Shown here one piece after another: positions 5,917 to 11,749 of a stretch of DNA of 11,749 bases. The translations under genes were made by a program, and so were the position numbers. The notes under the pieces were generated by a model. The model made no database searches, was not told the DNA's origin, and worked only from the letters and a program-made list of their open reading frames with translations. Origin of the DNA: JAUHWS01 sp964571805 (GTDB lineage Bacteria; Patescibacteriota; Gracilibacteria; UM-FILTER-43-11); the NCBI GenBank assembly GCA_964571805.1, contig CAZNDI010000025.1, positions 1 to 11,749 of the forward strand, written 5' to 3'. How positions within the stretch are numbered: the stretch's first letter is position 1; the number at the start of each line of letters is the position of its first letter.

Positions 5917-6462
5917 CTAAATGGTCATGATGTCCTTTTCTTTATGTTTGGCGCCATTTTCGATGTGCTCATTGAATTCATCCACAAGAACCTGGATTTT
6001 CTTTTCCATGCCCTTCATTTCATCCTCGCTCAACTCCATCTGCTTGAGTTTGTGCAAAGCTTCATGGCGAGTATTGCGAACAGAGACACGGTTTTCTTCG
6101 GCATATTTATGAACCAGTTTCACCAAATCTTTGCGTCGCTCTTCGGTCAGAGGAGGTAAAATCAGGCGGATCATCATGCCATCGTTGGTGGGATTCAGGC
6201 CGAGATTGGACTCACGGATGGCTTTCTCGATGGCGCCGAGTAGGTTTCGGTCCCAAGGTTGAATAGCGATTTGATTGGATTCAGGAATGCTGATGTTGGC
6301 CAAGCCTTTGAGGGGCATGGTGGCGCCAAAAGATTCAACCAAAAGTGAATCCACTAGAGCGGCATTAGCTCGGCCCATTTGAAGCTTGCCATATTCTTCG
6401 TGCAAATAATCTAAAGCTTTTTGCATTTTAAGCCTAGCCTCTTGTAGAACGGAATCGGACAT
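5917..6462 (-). CDS. frr: Ribosome recycling factor
   Basis: RRF splits post-termination ribosomes together with EF-G. At 181 residues it is close to the usual 185. Family motifs are seen throughout: GRANAALVD at 30-38 (usually GRASPALLD), ISIPESNQIAIQPWDRN at 57-73, NPTNDGMMIRLILPPLTEERRK at 90-111, and the helical stretch AEENRVSVRNTRHEA at 121-135. The C-terminus KEKDIMTI is typical. It lies 150 bp downstream of pyrH and 32 bp upstream of rseP, the classical translation/pyrimidine neighbourhood. The leader contains short tandem repeats (listed separately). The ATG has no strong Shine-Dalgarno sequence. Confidence 0.97.
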   Translation of the reverse strand: MSDSVLQEARLKMQKALDYLHEEYGKLQMGRANAALVDSLLVESFGATMPLKGLANISIPESNQIAIQPWDRNLLGAIEKAIRESNLGLNPTNDGMMIRLILPPLTEERRKDLVKLVHKYAEENRVSVRNTRHEALHKLKQMELSEDEMKGMEKKIQVLVDEFNEHIENGAKHKEKDIMTI

Positions 6463-6490
6463 TTATTCTTAAAATTAAGGGGTAAGGATG

Positions 6491-6520
6491 TAACTTGTAG
6501 GTGTTTAACTTGTAGGTGTT
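6491..6520. repeat. Perfect 15-bp tandem duplication in the pyrH-frr gap
   Basis: TAACTTGTAGGTGTT occurs twice head to tail (6491-6505, 6506-6520). The pair is flanked by direct copies of TTAAGGGGTA (6475-6484 and 6520-6529). A partly matching inverse copy, AACACTTGCAAG, lies at 6559-6570. It sits in the transcribed leader of frr. Replication slippage is the simplest origin. Confidence 0.85.
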
Positions 6521-6540
6521 TAAGGGGTAGTTATGATTTA

Positions 6541-6570
6541 CTTGCCAGATACAAGTGAAACACTTGCAAG
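6541..6570. repeat. Hairpin in the pyrH-frr gap
   Basis: CAAGTG-AAA-CACTTG (6552-6566) forms a six-pair stem, extended by CTTG/CAAG (6541-6544 and 6567-6570) past a one-sided bulge of 7 nt. No T-run follows, so it is not a clear terminator. It may be a processing or pausing site between pyrH and frr. Confidence 0.5.
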
Positions 6571-6612
6571 ATGAGTTGTTTAGCTTCAATCAAAAATCAA
6601 GAAGGATGACGC

Positions 6613-7329
6613 TCAACTCACCAAGGTTCCAATGATTTCTCCTTGAGCAGCTTGGAGGATGGCATTCTTTTTGTGCATGTTAAAAACCACGATCTTCATC
6701 TTACTTTCACGACAGAGCGAGAAGGCGGTTTGATCCATGACCTGGAGGTTTCTTTCGATGGCTTCGTCGTAACTGAGGGTTTTATAGAGTTTGGCTTTCT
6801 TATCTTTTTCTGGGTCAGCCGTGTAAATGCCATCCACTTTTGTGGCCTTCAAAATCACATCACACTCCAATTCTACAGCTCTCAAAGCCGCAGCAGTGTC
6901 GGTCGTGAAATAGGGATTGCCCGTTCCTCCAGCACAAATGACGACCCTATTTTTTTCGAGGTGACGGATGACTCGACGTCTGATGTAAGGTTCTGCAATT
7001 TGAGGCAGGTCTAGAGCGGTAGCCACACGACAAAAAATTCCATTCTTTTCCACAGCACTCTGCAACGCTACAGCATTCATGATGGTGGCCATCATACCCA
7101 TATAGTCGGAGGTAGTGCGCTCGATGCCCGAATCTTTGGTGTCACGAAAACGCCAGATGTTCCCGCCTCCAATAACGACAACGAGCTGGATTTTATGCTT
7201 GTTGAGGTCGGCAATTTCCTTGGCTATTTTCTTAAGTCCTTCCATGTGAATCCCCTGGCCCATTTCATCGCCTAGCACTTCACCAGAGATTTTGAGCATG
7301 ACCCGCTTGTATTTTTTTTGAATTGGCAT
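6613..7329 (-). CDS. pyrH: Uridylate kinase (UMP kinase)
   Basis: Phosphorylates UMP to UDP with ATP; bacterial UMP kinases of the amino-acid-kinase fold are hexameric and usually regulated by GTP and UTP. At 238 residues it has the normal length. Visible motifs are LKISGE at 12-17, the glycine-rich GGGNIWR at 54-60, the UMP-site stretch AGGTGNPYFTTD at 133-144, and KATKVDGIYTADP at 161-173. It is the first gene of the minus-strand run, divergent from the rhodanese gene. It acts in the same pathway as the dihydroorotase at the window's left end, though the two are not in one operon. The ATG at 7329 matches the family N-terminus; there is no Shine-Dalgarno sequence. Confidence 0.97.
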   Translation of the reverse strand: MPIQKKYKRVMLKISGEVLGDEMGQGIHMEGLKKIAKEIADLNKHKIQLVVVIGGGNIWRFRDTKDSGIERTTSDYMGMMATIMNAVALQSAVEKNGIFCRVATALDLPQIAEPYIRRRVIRHLEKNRVVICAGGTGNPYFTTDTAAALRAVELECDVILKATKVDGIYTADPEKDKKAKLYKTLSYDEAIERNLQVMDQTAFSLCRESKMKIVVFNMHKKNAILQAAQGEIIGTLVS

Positions 7330-7367
7330 TTTAGTGCTGAGAGTAGTGAGTTTTGTTCAAAGTCCAT

Positions 7368-7394
7368 CTTATAGCGGCACGATGGGTACGTCAA
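7368..7394 (-). promoter_or_regulatory. Candidate pyrH promoter
   Basis: On the minus strand TTGACG (7394-7389) and TATAAG (7373-7368) are good hexamers, but the spacer is only 15 bp; TTTGAC gives 16. It lies in the 130-bp divergent region shared with the rhodanese gene. Confidence 0.4.
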
Positions 7395-7411
7395 ACGATT
7401 TGCAATTCATG

Positions 7412-7417
7412 TATAAT
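7412..7417 (+). promoter_or_regulatory. Candidate -10 box of the rhodanese gene
   Basis: A perfect TATAAT with a poor -35 region (around 7389-7395), which overlaps the -35 of the opposite pyrH promoter. The start near 7424 would give a leader of about 38 nt. Confidence 0.45.
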
Positions 7418-7461
7418 GTGTGAAATTCAATGCATCAATAACCTCTTTACCTTTGAAAACC

Positions 7462-7716
7462 ATGACCCTCTTGATTGACGTACGAACGGCCGAAGAATTT
7501 GATGAAAGCCATGCCGAAGGAGCCTTAAACCTCCCAGTTGATGAAATTGCCACGGGCAAAATAGGCTTCCTTCAGAACACCTCCAAAGAAACTCCGCTTG
7601 AGCTTTATTGCAGAAGTGGGGGCCGTTCAGAAATGGCTAAAAACCTTCTGAGGGACATGGGATTCAAGCATGTAGAAAACCTAGGAGGATTGGATGAAGT
7701 TTTGGCTAGAATGTGA
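7462..7716 (+). CDS. Single-domain rhodanese-like sulfurtransferase
   Basis: 84 residues: a minimal rhodanese domain (PspE/GlpE type). It has LIDVRTAEEFDESHAEGA near the start and LPVDEI at 24-29. The active-site loop CRSGGRS at 50-56 has Cys50 as the persulfide-carrying nucleophile. The C-terminal part is KNLLRDMGFKHVENLGGL. No signal peptide is visible, so it is probably cytosolic. The ATG at 7462 fits the domain edge; a GTG at 7420 would add 14 residues unlike the family. The stop is 20 bp before the SOUL gene, suggesting co-transcription, although a further promoter may overlap the stop. The acceptor of the sulfur is unknown. Confidence 0.9.
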   Translation: MTLLIDVRTAEEFDESHAEGALNLPVDEIATGKIGFLQNTSKETPLELYCRSGGRSEMAKNLLRDMGFKHVENLGGLDEVLARM

Positions 7717-7726
7717 TATAATGGAG
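7714..7726 (+). promoter_or_regulatory. Extended -10 box and ribosome-binding site before the SOUL gene
   Basis: TGATATAAT (7714-7722) is a perfect extended -10 that overlaps the rhodanese stop codon. A GGAG (7723-7726) lies 10 bases before the ATG at 7737, one of the few Shine-Dalgarno-like sequences in this window. Starting near 7729 would exclude the GGAG from the transcript, so the two signals probably serve different transcripts, or one is chance. Confidence 0.35.
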
Positions 7727-7736
7727 ATAAAAAAAT

Positions 7737-8399
7737 ATGCCGATTAATACAAAAAAATATATGAAAATTATCATCGCTATCGTTTCTATTCTTGTTCTTT
7801 GGTCCATATGGGGCTATTTCTTCTCAAACGTTGAACAAGCGGACTACACGGTTGTAAGCAAAACCTCAGATTATGAAGTGCGAGACTATCCCGAACATAT
7901 TGTGGCCCAAACCACGGTCAAAGGGTCTTATAAGGAAAGTCTCAACCAAGGGTTCACCATTGTCGCTGGCTATATCTTTGGAGCAAATAGCAAGAAAGAA
8001 AGTATCGCCATGACGGCACCTGTGCTCTCTGAGAAAACAGACAACAAAGAGGGCCCCTCAGAAAAAATCGCCATGACAGCCCCTGTGCTCGCCTCCATTG
8101 AAGGTGAAAACCGCACCATTGCTTTTGGTATGCCTCGAACCTACACGCTAGATTCACTCCCCATCCCCACTGACCCACGTGTAGAAATCAAAGTCATCCC
8201 CGCCAAAAAATTTGCAGTGCTTAAGTTTTCTTGGTACAGCTCAGAAAAGCGAGTGAATAAAATGAAAGAAGCACTCCTCAGTGCGCTAAAAGATGATGGT
8301 GTAAAAGTGGTGGGCAAAGAGCCTCTCTACGCAGGCTACAATGGACCTGGAACACCTCCTTGGATGATCCGGAATGAAGTCTTGATCGAAATAGAATAA
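7737..8399 (+). CDS. SOUL family heme-binding protein with N-terminal membrane anchor
   Basis: 220 residues. A hydrophobic helix at about 10-28 (IIIAIVSILVLWSIWGYFF) makes it a signal anchor or uncleaved signal, placing the SOUL domain outside the membrane. SOUL/HEBP hallmarks follow: DYEVRDYPEHIVAQT at 45-59, the motif IAMTAPVL twice (90-97 and 111-118), FGMPRTYTLDSLPIPTDPRVEI at 130-151, FAVLKFSW near 159-166, and YNGPGTPPWMIRNEVLIEI at the end. Members bind heme or porphyrin; the bacterial role is not well defined. It stands between a rhodanese gene and an unknown membrane protein gene with short gaps, so the three may form a small operon. The ATG at 7737 follows a GGAG. Confidence 0.92.
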   Translation: MPINTKKYMKIIIAIVSILVLWSIWGYFFSNVEQADYTVVSKTSDYEVRDYPEHIVAQTTVKGSYKESLNQGFTIVAGYIFGANSKKESIAMTAPVLSEKTDNKEGPSEKIAMTAPVLASIEGENRTIAFGMPRTYTLDSLPIPTDPRVEIKVIPAKKFAVLKFSWYSSEKRVNKMKEALLSALKDDGVKVVGKEPLYAGYNGPGTPPWMIRNEVLIEIE

Positions 8400-8408
8400 T
8401 CTTATTCT
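8393..8408. repeat. Short palindrome across the SOUL stop / next start junction
   Basis: AGAATAA-TC-TTATTCT, seven perfect pairs, spanning the SOUL stop codon and ending two bases before the ATG at 8410. With a 2-nt spacer it fits a protein-binding DNA palindrome better than a full RNA hairpin. Confidence 0.4.
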
Positions 8409-8409
8409 T

Positions 8410-9183
8410 ATGTTTAAATTAGAAGGCACAAAAAAAATAAAGAATCCCACTTTAAAAGATATTGAAGGCGAATTGCTCAGCCTTCAAGAAAAGGAAGTGG
8501 AATTTGTCATCCTCTCAAAAGGAAAAGCCTTCGTGCAAGCCTTACCCTTGGATGAAGTTGAAAAGAGCTCATATCATGTCGAATTTCATTCCGCCGATGG
8601 ACAAGGAAACAAATCCCGTGAAGTAGAAAGTCACTCAAAACTGACCCGCATTTTTTCAGATTTTTTTGCAGATAAAACAAATCTTTCAAAAGACAAAGAA
8701 TGGTCAACCTCCAAGGCAGACGGTCCTAAGGCCACAAGAGGATATATGTTTACAATATTTTTTGTGTTGGTGGCCATTGTTTTTGGCATGACGACCTTTG
8801 TGGCTTACATGGGGAATCAACCGTGGACCATCGGTGTGTTACCCACCTTAGCGGTCACCGTATTTTTTCTGGGAACCGTATCTCTCATGACAATGTTCAG
8901 CCGACTCCTTCCATGGTTGACCGAAAAACTTTCCAATTTAATAGGAATGCCTTGTGAAGTCACTCTAGAGCTATTCTATTTTAGAATTACCGTGCAGGAT
9001 GAAAAACAGAAAAGCTATTTTAAGCTATTCATTCTAAATGTCTTCTTATTTTTGCTGGTGATCATCACTACTGCTATCATTCTTTCATGGCTTGCTTTAA
9101 TTGTTTTAGCTTACTGGTATTTTGATGATCAAGCCGATTTTCTACTCCAATGGGAGAATTTTAAAGGTAGATTTTTGACTTAA
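8410..9183 (+). CDS. Unknown membrane protein with a soluble N-terminal domain and about three transmembrane helices
   Basis: I do not recognise the family. The 257-residue protein starts with a soluble region of about 110 residues. Its first 60 residues (EGELLSLQEKEVEFVILSKGKAFVQA) look like a small alpha/beta fold, followed by a charged Ser/Lys/Glu-rich linker. Hydrophobic segments are at about 112-134, 141-164 and 204-236. A loop of about 40 residues between the second and third contains LLPWLTEKLSNLIGMPCEVTLELFYFRI. There is no signal peptide before the soluble part, so it is likely cytosolic. The gene starts 10 bp after the SOUL stop on the same strand and may be co-transcribed with it. 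No catalytic motif is visible. Confidence 0.85.
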   Translation: MFKLEGTKKIKNPTLKDIEGELLSLQEKEVEFVILSKGKAFVQALPLDEVEKSSYHVEFHSADGQGNKSREVESHSKLTRIFSDFFADKTNLSKDKEWSTSKADGPKATRGYMFTIFFVLVAIVFGMTTFVAYMGNQPWTIGVLPTLAVTVFFLGTVSLMTMFSRLLPWLTEKLSNLIGMPCEVTLELFYFRITVQDEKQKSYFKLFILNVFLFLLVIITTAIILSWLALIVLAYWYFDDQADFLLQWENFKGRFLT

Positions 9184-9250
9184 CAGAAATTAGGAAAGGC
9201 CATCCTCCTTTGCCTGCCCTACTGGGCCCAACATCAAATAAATCTAAAAA

Positions 9251-11368
9251 ATGAACAACGCCGACATCCAAAAACGTATCGAAGCCCTGAAAAAGTGGCT
9301 CAAAAAATGGAATTATGACTACTTCGTCCTAAACCAAAATGAGGTGTCCGAAGCAGCCCGGGATCAGATCAAAAAGGAACTGATTGAATTGGAAACTCAG
9401 CACCCGGAATTCATCACCTCTGACTCCCCCACTCAACGTGTGGGTAGTGTACTGTCGGGAAAATTTGGGAAAATAAAACATCTCCGAGCCAAGCAATCCC
9501 TGATGGACTGTTTCAGCGATCAGGAATTGGAGGACTGGGAAGAGCGAAATCAAAAATTGGTTCCTGGAGAGAGATTAGATTATCTGACAGAATACAAAAT
9601 TGACGGGCTCAACCTGTCGCTCATCTATGAAAAGGGAAAGCTAAAAAAAGCCATCACTCGGGGAAACGGGGTGTTCGGAGAAGATGTGACCCACAGCATT
9701 CGCACGATTGCCTCCGTGCCGTTAGAACTGGAGGAGGTCGAAGGCATTTCACTGAAAGATTACCCCATCATCGAGGCCAGCGGTGAAGTGTTCATGACCA
9801 AATCCAGCTTTAAAAAAATCAATGAATCCGGAGGTCAAGTCTTTGCCAACCCTCGAAACGCTGCTGCCGGGACCGTCCGGCAATTGGATCCCAACATCAC
9901 CGCCAGTCGGAATCTGGAGATGTTTTTTTATACCCTCAATCTGATCGACAACCAAACCCTGCCTGAACCCAAATCCCAAAAAGAAAGCCTTGAGCTACTT
10001 ATGAAATTAGGCTTCAGAGTGAACAATAAATTTGTTCATCATCCCTCGATCGATTCAATTAAGAAAGCGATGAAGCAGGCTGAAAAAGAACGTGATCAAT
10101 TGGATTACATGATCGACGGATTGGTGGTGAAGGTGAATGATTTCCGTCATCAAAATCTTCTTGGTTCGACGGCAAAAGCTCCCCGTTGGGCCATTGCCTA
10201 CAAATTTCCCGCCGAGCAATCGACCACCAAAGTACTCAGCATCGACATTCAGGTCGGGCGAACCGGGGCACTCACCCCTGTGGCGATTTTGGAACCCACC
10301 CTCGTGGCGGGGAGCACGGTGAGTCGAGCGACGCTTCACAACGAGGAGGAAATCGAGCGAAAGGATGTGAGGGTCGGTGACACGGTCATCATTCAAAAAG
10401 CGGGGGACATCATTCCTGAAGTCGTGGAAGTGTTGACTGACTTGCGCACGGGGGATGAAAAGCCCTTCAAGATGCCCCCACACTGTCCGGTTTGCGGAAC
10501 TAAAACTGAAAAACCAGAAGGTGAGGTAGTGAGTCGCTGCCCCAATAAAAAGTGTTTTGCGGTCCATCAACAGCAATTGGAGCATTTTGTTTCCCGTCGG
10601 GCGTTTGATATAGAGGGGTTGGGAGAAAAGGTGATCGAGCAGTTGATCGAAAACAAATTGGTCGAAGATGCGGCTGATCTTTTTAGCCTCCAGTATGATG
10701 ATTTGATGAAGCTAGAATTTTTCAAAGATAAGAAGACGGAAAACCTCCTTTCGGCCCTGGAAAAATCAAAAGTCATTCCTCTAGGACGTTTCATTTACGC
10801 CCTGGGCATCCGGCATGTGGGGGAAGAAACGGCGGATCTTTTGGCACAAAGTCTAGACCTTAAAACCCATTCGCTAAAACTCAAGAAAGGGGATCAGAAA
10901 AACCAACTCAATCTTTTTAGCCAGGAGTCAGACGATGAGATTGAGGTTGCTTCGATCATGGAGCTGAGTACGGCATTAAAAAAACTGACCGTGGATGGCT
11001 TAAATGAAATTGAAGGGATTGGGGATAAAGTGGCTGAATCGATTTTTGAATGGGCGAATGACAAAGTGACCCCTCATTTATTGGAGAAGTTCGAAAGGGT
11101 GAGCATCAAGCTCAGGGTCACTAAAACCTCCGCTTCGGACACGCTCAGCGGCCTAACCCTTGTGATTACCGGTACCCTTCCTACCCTAAGTCGAGACCAA
11201 GCGAAGGATTTAATCAAGGCCAACGGCGGAAAAGCCAGCAGTTCGGTGAGTAAAAAAACTGACTACGTTTTAGCCGGCACGGAACCTGGGAGTAAATACG
11301 AAACAGCCCAAAAATTGGGGGTGAAAATTATTGGCGAGGAGGAGTTTTTGAAGATGATTAGGAAGTAG
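9251..11368 (+). CDS. ligA: NAD-dependent DNA ligase
   Basis: Seals nicks in replication and repair, using NAD+ to adenylate a lysine. It has 705 residues against about 670 in E. coli. Domains in order: Ia (about 1-70); adenylation domain with KIDG and nucleophile Lys116, RGNG at 137-140 (usually RGDG), GEDV and FANPRNAAAGTVRQLDP near 198-214; OB fold (about 325-405); zinc finger with Cys412, 415, 430 and 435; helix-hairpin-helix domain (about 440-620); BRCT (about 628-705). Two oddities: the NMN-binding Ia motif reads SEAARD where SDAEYD is usual, and an extra segment of about 30 residues (540-569) in the HhH domain contains QLNLF at 552-556, which looks like a sliding-clamp-binding motif. 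The ATG at 9251 fits the family; no Shine-Dalgarno sequence. The gap of 67 bp before it holds no clear terminator. Confidence 0.98.
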   Translation: MNNADIQKRIEALKKWLKKWNYDYFVLNQNEVSEAARDQIKKELIELETQHPEFITSDSPTQRVGSVLSGKFGKIKHLRAKQSLMDCFSDQELEDWEERNQKLVPGERLDYLTEYKIDGLNLSLIYEKGKLKKAITRGNGVFGEDVTHSIRTIASVPLELEEVEGISLKDYPIIEASGEVFMTKSSFKKINESGGQVFANPRNAAAGTVRQLDPNITASRNLEMFFYTLNLIDNQTLPEPKSQKESLELLMKLGFRVNNKFVHHPSIDSIKKAMKQAEKERDQLDYMIDGLVVKVNDFRHQNLLGSTAKAPRWAIAYKFPAEQSTTKVLSIDIQVGRTGALTPVAILEPTLVAGSTVSRATLHNEEEIERKDVRVGDTVIIQKAGDIIPEVVEVLTDLRTGDEKPFKMPPHCPVCGTKTEKPEGEVVSRCPNKKCFAVHQQQLEHFVSRRAFDIEGLGEKVIEQLIENKLVEDAADLFSLQYDDLMKLEFFKDKKTENLLSALEKSKVIPLGRFIYALGIRHVGEETADLLAQSLDLKTHSLKLKKGDQKNQLNLFSQESDDEIEVASIMELSTALKKLTVDGLNEIEGIGDKVAESIFEWANDKVTPHLLEKFERVSIKLRVTKTSASDTLSGLTLVITGTLPTLSRDQAKDLIKANGGKASSSVSKKTDYVLAGTEPGSKYETAQKLGVKIIGEEEFLKMIRK

Positions 11369-11385
11369 CTTGCAAAATATATGTA

Positions 11386-11414
11386 TTGAAAAGCAGGTAT
11401 AAATCCTTTATGCT
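11386..11414 (+). promoter_or_regulatory. Promoter of the tRNA-Leu gene
   Basis: TTGAAA (11386-11391), a 17-bp spacer and TATGCT (11409-11414). The predicted start near 11421 lies about 12 bases before the mature tRNA 5' end at 11433. It starts 17 bases after the ligA stop. Confidence 0.6.
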
Positions 11415-11432
11415 CTTTTGGTAACTCAATGT

Positions 11433-11518
11433 GCTCAGGTGGTGGAATGGTAGACACGCCAGTCTGAGGGGCTGGTGGCCGCAAGGCCGTGGAGGTTCGA
11501 GTCCTCTCCTGAGCACCA
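11433..11518 (+). tRNA. tRNA-Leu (anticodon GAG), CCA encoded
   Basis: A class II tRNA of 86 nt. The acceptor arms GCTCAGG (11433-11439) and CCTGAGC (11508-11514) pair perfectly, followed by discriminator A and an encoded CCA (11516-11518). The anticodon stem CCAGT/GCTGG encloses the 7-nt loop CTGAGGG with GAG at 11466-11468. A long variable arm is formed around GGCC-GCAA-GGCC, as expected for leucine. The T loop TTCGAGT lies in GGAGGTTCGAGTCCTCT. It reads CUC and CUU codons. Confidence 0.95.
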
Positions 11519-11524
11519 CCCATC

Positions 11525-11585
11525 AATGAACTCCGGCTTACGAATCAAGTTCTAATCGAACTTGCTTCTTCAGCCTACGTTCATT
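11525..11585. repeat. Three-tier interrupted inverted repeat directly after the tRNA
   Basis: Nested arms pair perfectly: AATGAAC (11525-11531) with GTTCATT (11579-11585); GGCT (11535-11538) with AGCC (11572-11575); CAAGTTC (11546-11552) with GAACTTG (11558-11564). The loop is TAATC. The internal loops are exactly symmetric, 3/3 and 7/7 nt. It starts seven bases after the tRNA CCA end. It has no T-run, so it is not a plain terminator; it may be a structured RNA, a dispersed repeat or a recombination site. Confidence 0.75.
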
Positions 11586-11596
11586 TCTGGGTCCCT

Positions 11597-11667
11597 CCCC
11601 AAAAATTTCTCCAGTCGCCTTGTTTTGCCTGCGGCAAATCTTTGGCTCCTTGCGACAATTTTCGGGG
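11597..11667. repeat. Second nested inverted repeat downstream of the tRNA
   Basis: CCCCAAAAATT (11597-11607) pairs with AATTTTCGGGG (11657-11667) with one mismatch. Inside, GTCGC (11614-11618) pairs with GCGAC (11652-11656), and TTTGCC-TGC-GGCAAA (11624-11638) forms the tip. It follows the first nested repeat after 11 bases. Confidence 0.7.
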
Positions 11668-11749
11668 GCCCCTGAATCGCAAGTGGGGGGGGGTTAGTTT
11701 GTTTGGTTGGTAGGGTTTAGTTCGCCCTGGGGGGCTTACTTTGATAAGT

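Larger units (their letters stand above)
11519..11749. other. Gene-free tail with nested repeats and G-rich DNA
   Basis: No protein-like frame is seen on either strand. The first 150 bases hold the two nested inverted repeats; GGGGCCCC follows at 11665-11672. From 11683 the plus strand is G/T-rich with a run of nine G at 11685-11693. The window ends here, so a gene start could lie just outside. Confidence 0.6.

Noticed and set aside
7714..7716. Alternative genetic code with TGA as a sense codon (as in SR1/Gracilibacteria)
   Set aside because: No conserved gene here has an in-frame TGA, and the rhodanese ends sensibly at TGA, so the standard code fits.
8003..8095. Duplication artefact in the SOUL gene (IAMTAPVL twice)
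   Set aside because: A repeated MTAPV motif is usual in SOUL proteins, and the DNA copies differ at wobble positions.
9184..9250. Terminator or promoter between the membrane protein gene and ligA
   Set aside because: Only weak short pairings (GCCC/GGGC) without a T-run, and no acceptable -35/-10 pair were found.
11263..11526. Minus-strand open frame across the ligA end and tRNA
   Set aside because: It is antisense to ligA and to a well-formed tRNA gene, and its translation shows no family features.
11525..11585. Integron attC site after the tRNA
   Set aside because: The outer arms end in AAC and begin with GTT, but AATGAAC does not fit RYYYAAC. No integrase or cassette series is present, and the symmetric internal loops differ from an attC site.

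Overview
The window looks like a piece of a bacterial chromosome of moderate to low GC using the standard code: TGA acts only as a stop, and no host gene has an in-frame TGA. Few genes have a Shine-Dalgarno sequence, and two candidate promoters lie so close to their ATG that the leader would be under 10 nt. The compact housekeeping set, the single-PDZ RseP, the atypical LigA NMN-binding motif and a cysteine-rich DUF4215 lipoprotein would fit a Patescibacteria/CPR lineage (Peregrinibacteria-like). That assignment is only an impression from family knowledge and is not proven here.

Layout: (1) 2-613, the 3' part of a class I dihydroorotase (pyrC, + strand). (2) 575-1024, a small putative mobile element with imperfect terminal inverted repeats carrying a damaged DUF559 endonuclease gene; its left end supplies the last residues and stop codon of pyrC. 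(3) 1025-1431, AT-rich non-coding DNA with three inverted repeats in a row. (4) 1432-2599, a GC-rich island of one gene: a DUF4215 (Myxococcus-type cysteine-rich repeat) lipoprotein with its own strong terminator. (5) 2626-3027, a promoter and a small zinc-ribbon-like protein with extreme C-ending codon bias. (6) 7329-3098 on the minus strand: pyrH, frr, rseP and, after a terminator, dnaA. The AT-rich gap upstream of dnaA holds degenerate DnaA-box-like sites and is a weak oriC candidate. (7) Divergently from pyrH on the + strand: a single-domain rhodanese, a membrane-anchored SOUL heme-binding protein, an unknown three-helix membrane protein, and ligA. (8) A promoter and tRNA-Leu(GAG) at 11433-11518, followed by two interrupted, nested inverted repeats and a G-rich tail without genes.

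The minus-strand genes serve UTP supply (pyrH), ribosome recycling (frr), site-2 membrane proteolysis (rseP) and replication initiation (dnaA). The plus-strand side serves sulfur/heme-related functions and DNA nick sealing. The items most worth a second look are the DUF559 element, the nested repeats beside the tRNA, the LigA insertion carrying a sliding-clamp-binding-like motif, and the inverted repeats bordering the GC-rich lipoprotein gene.
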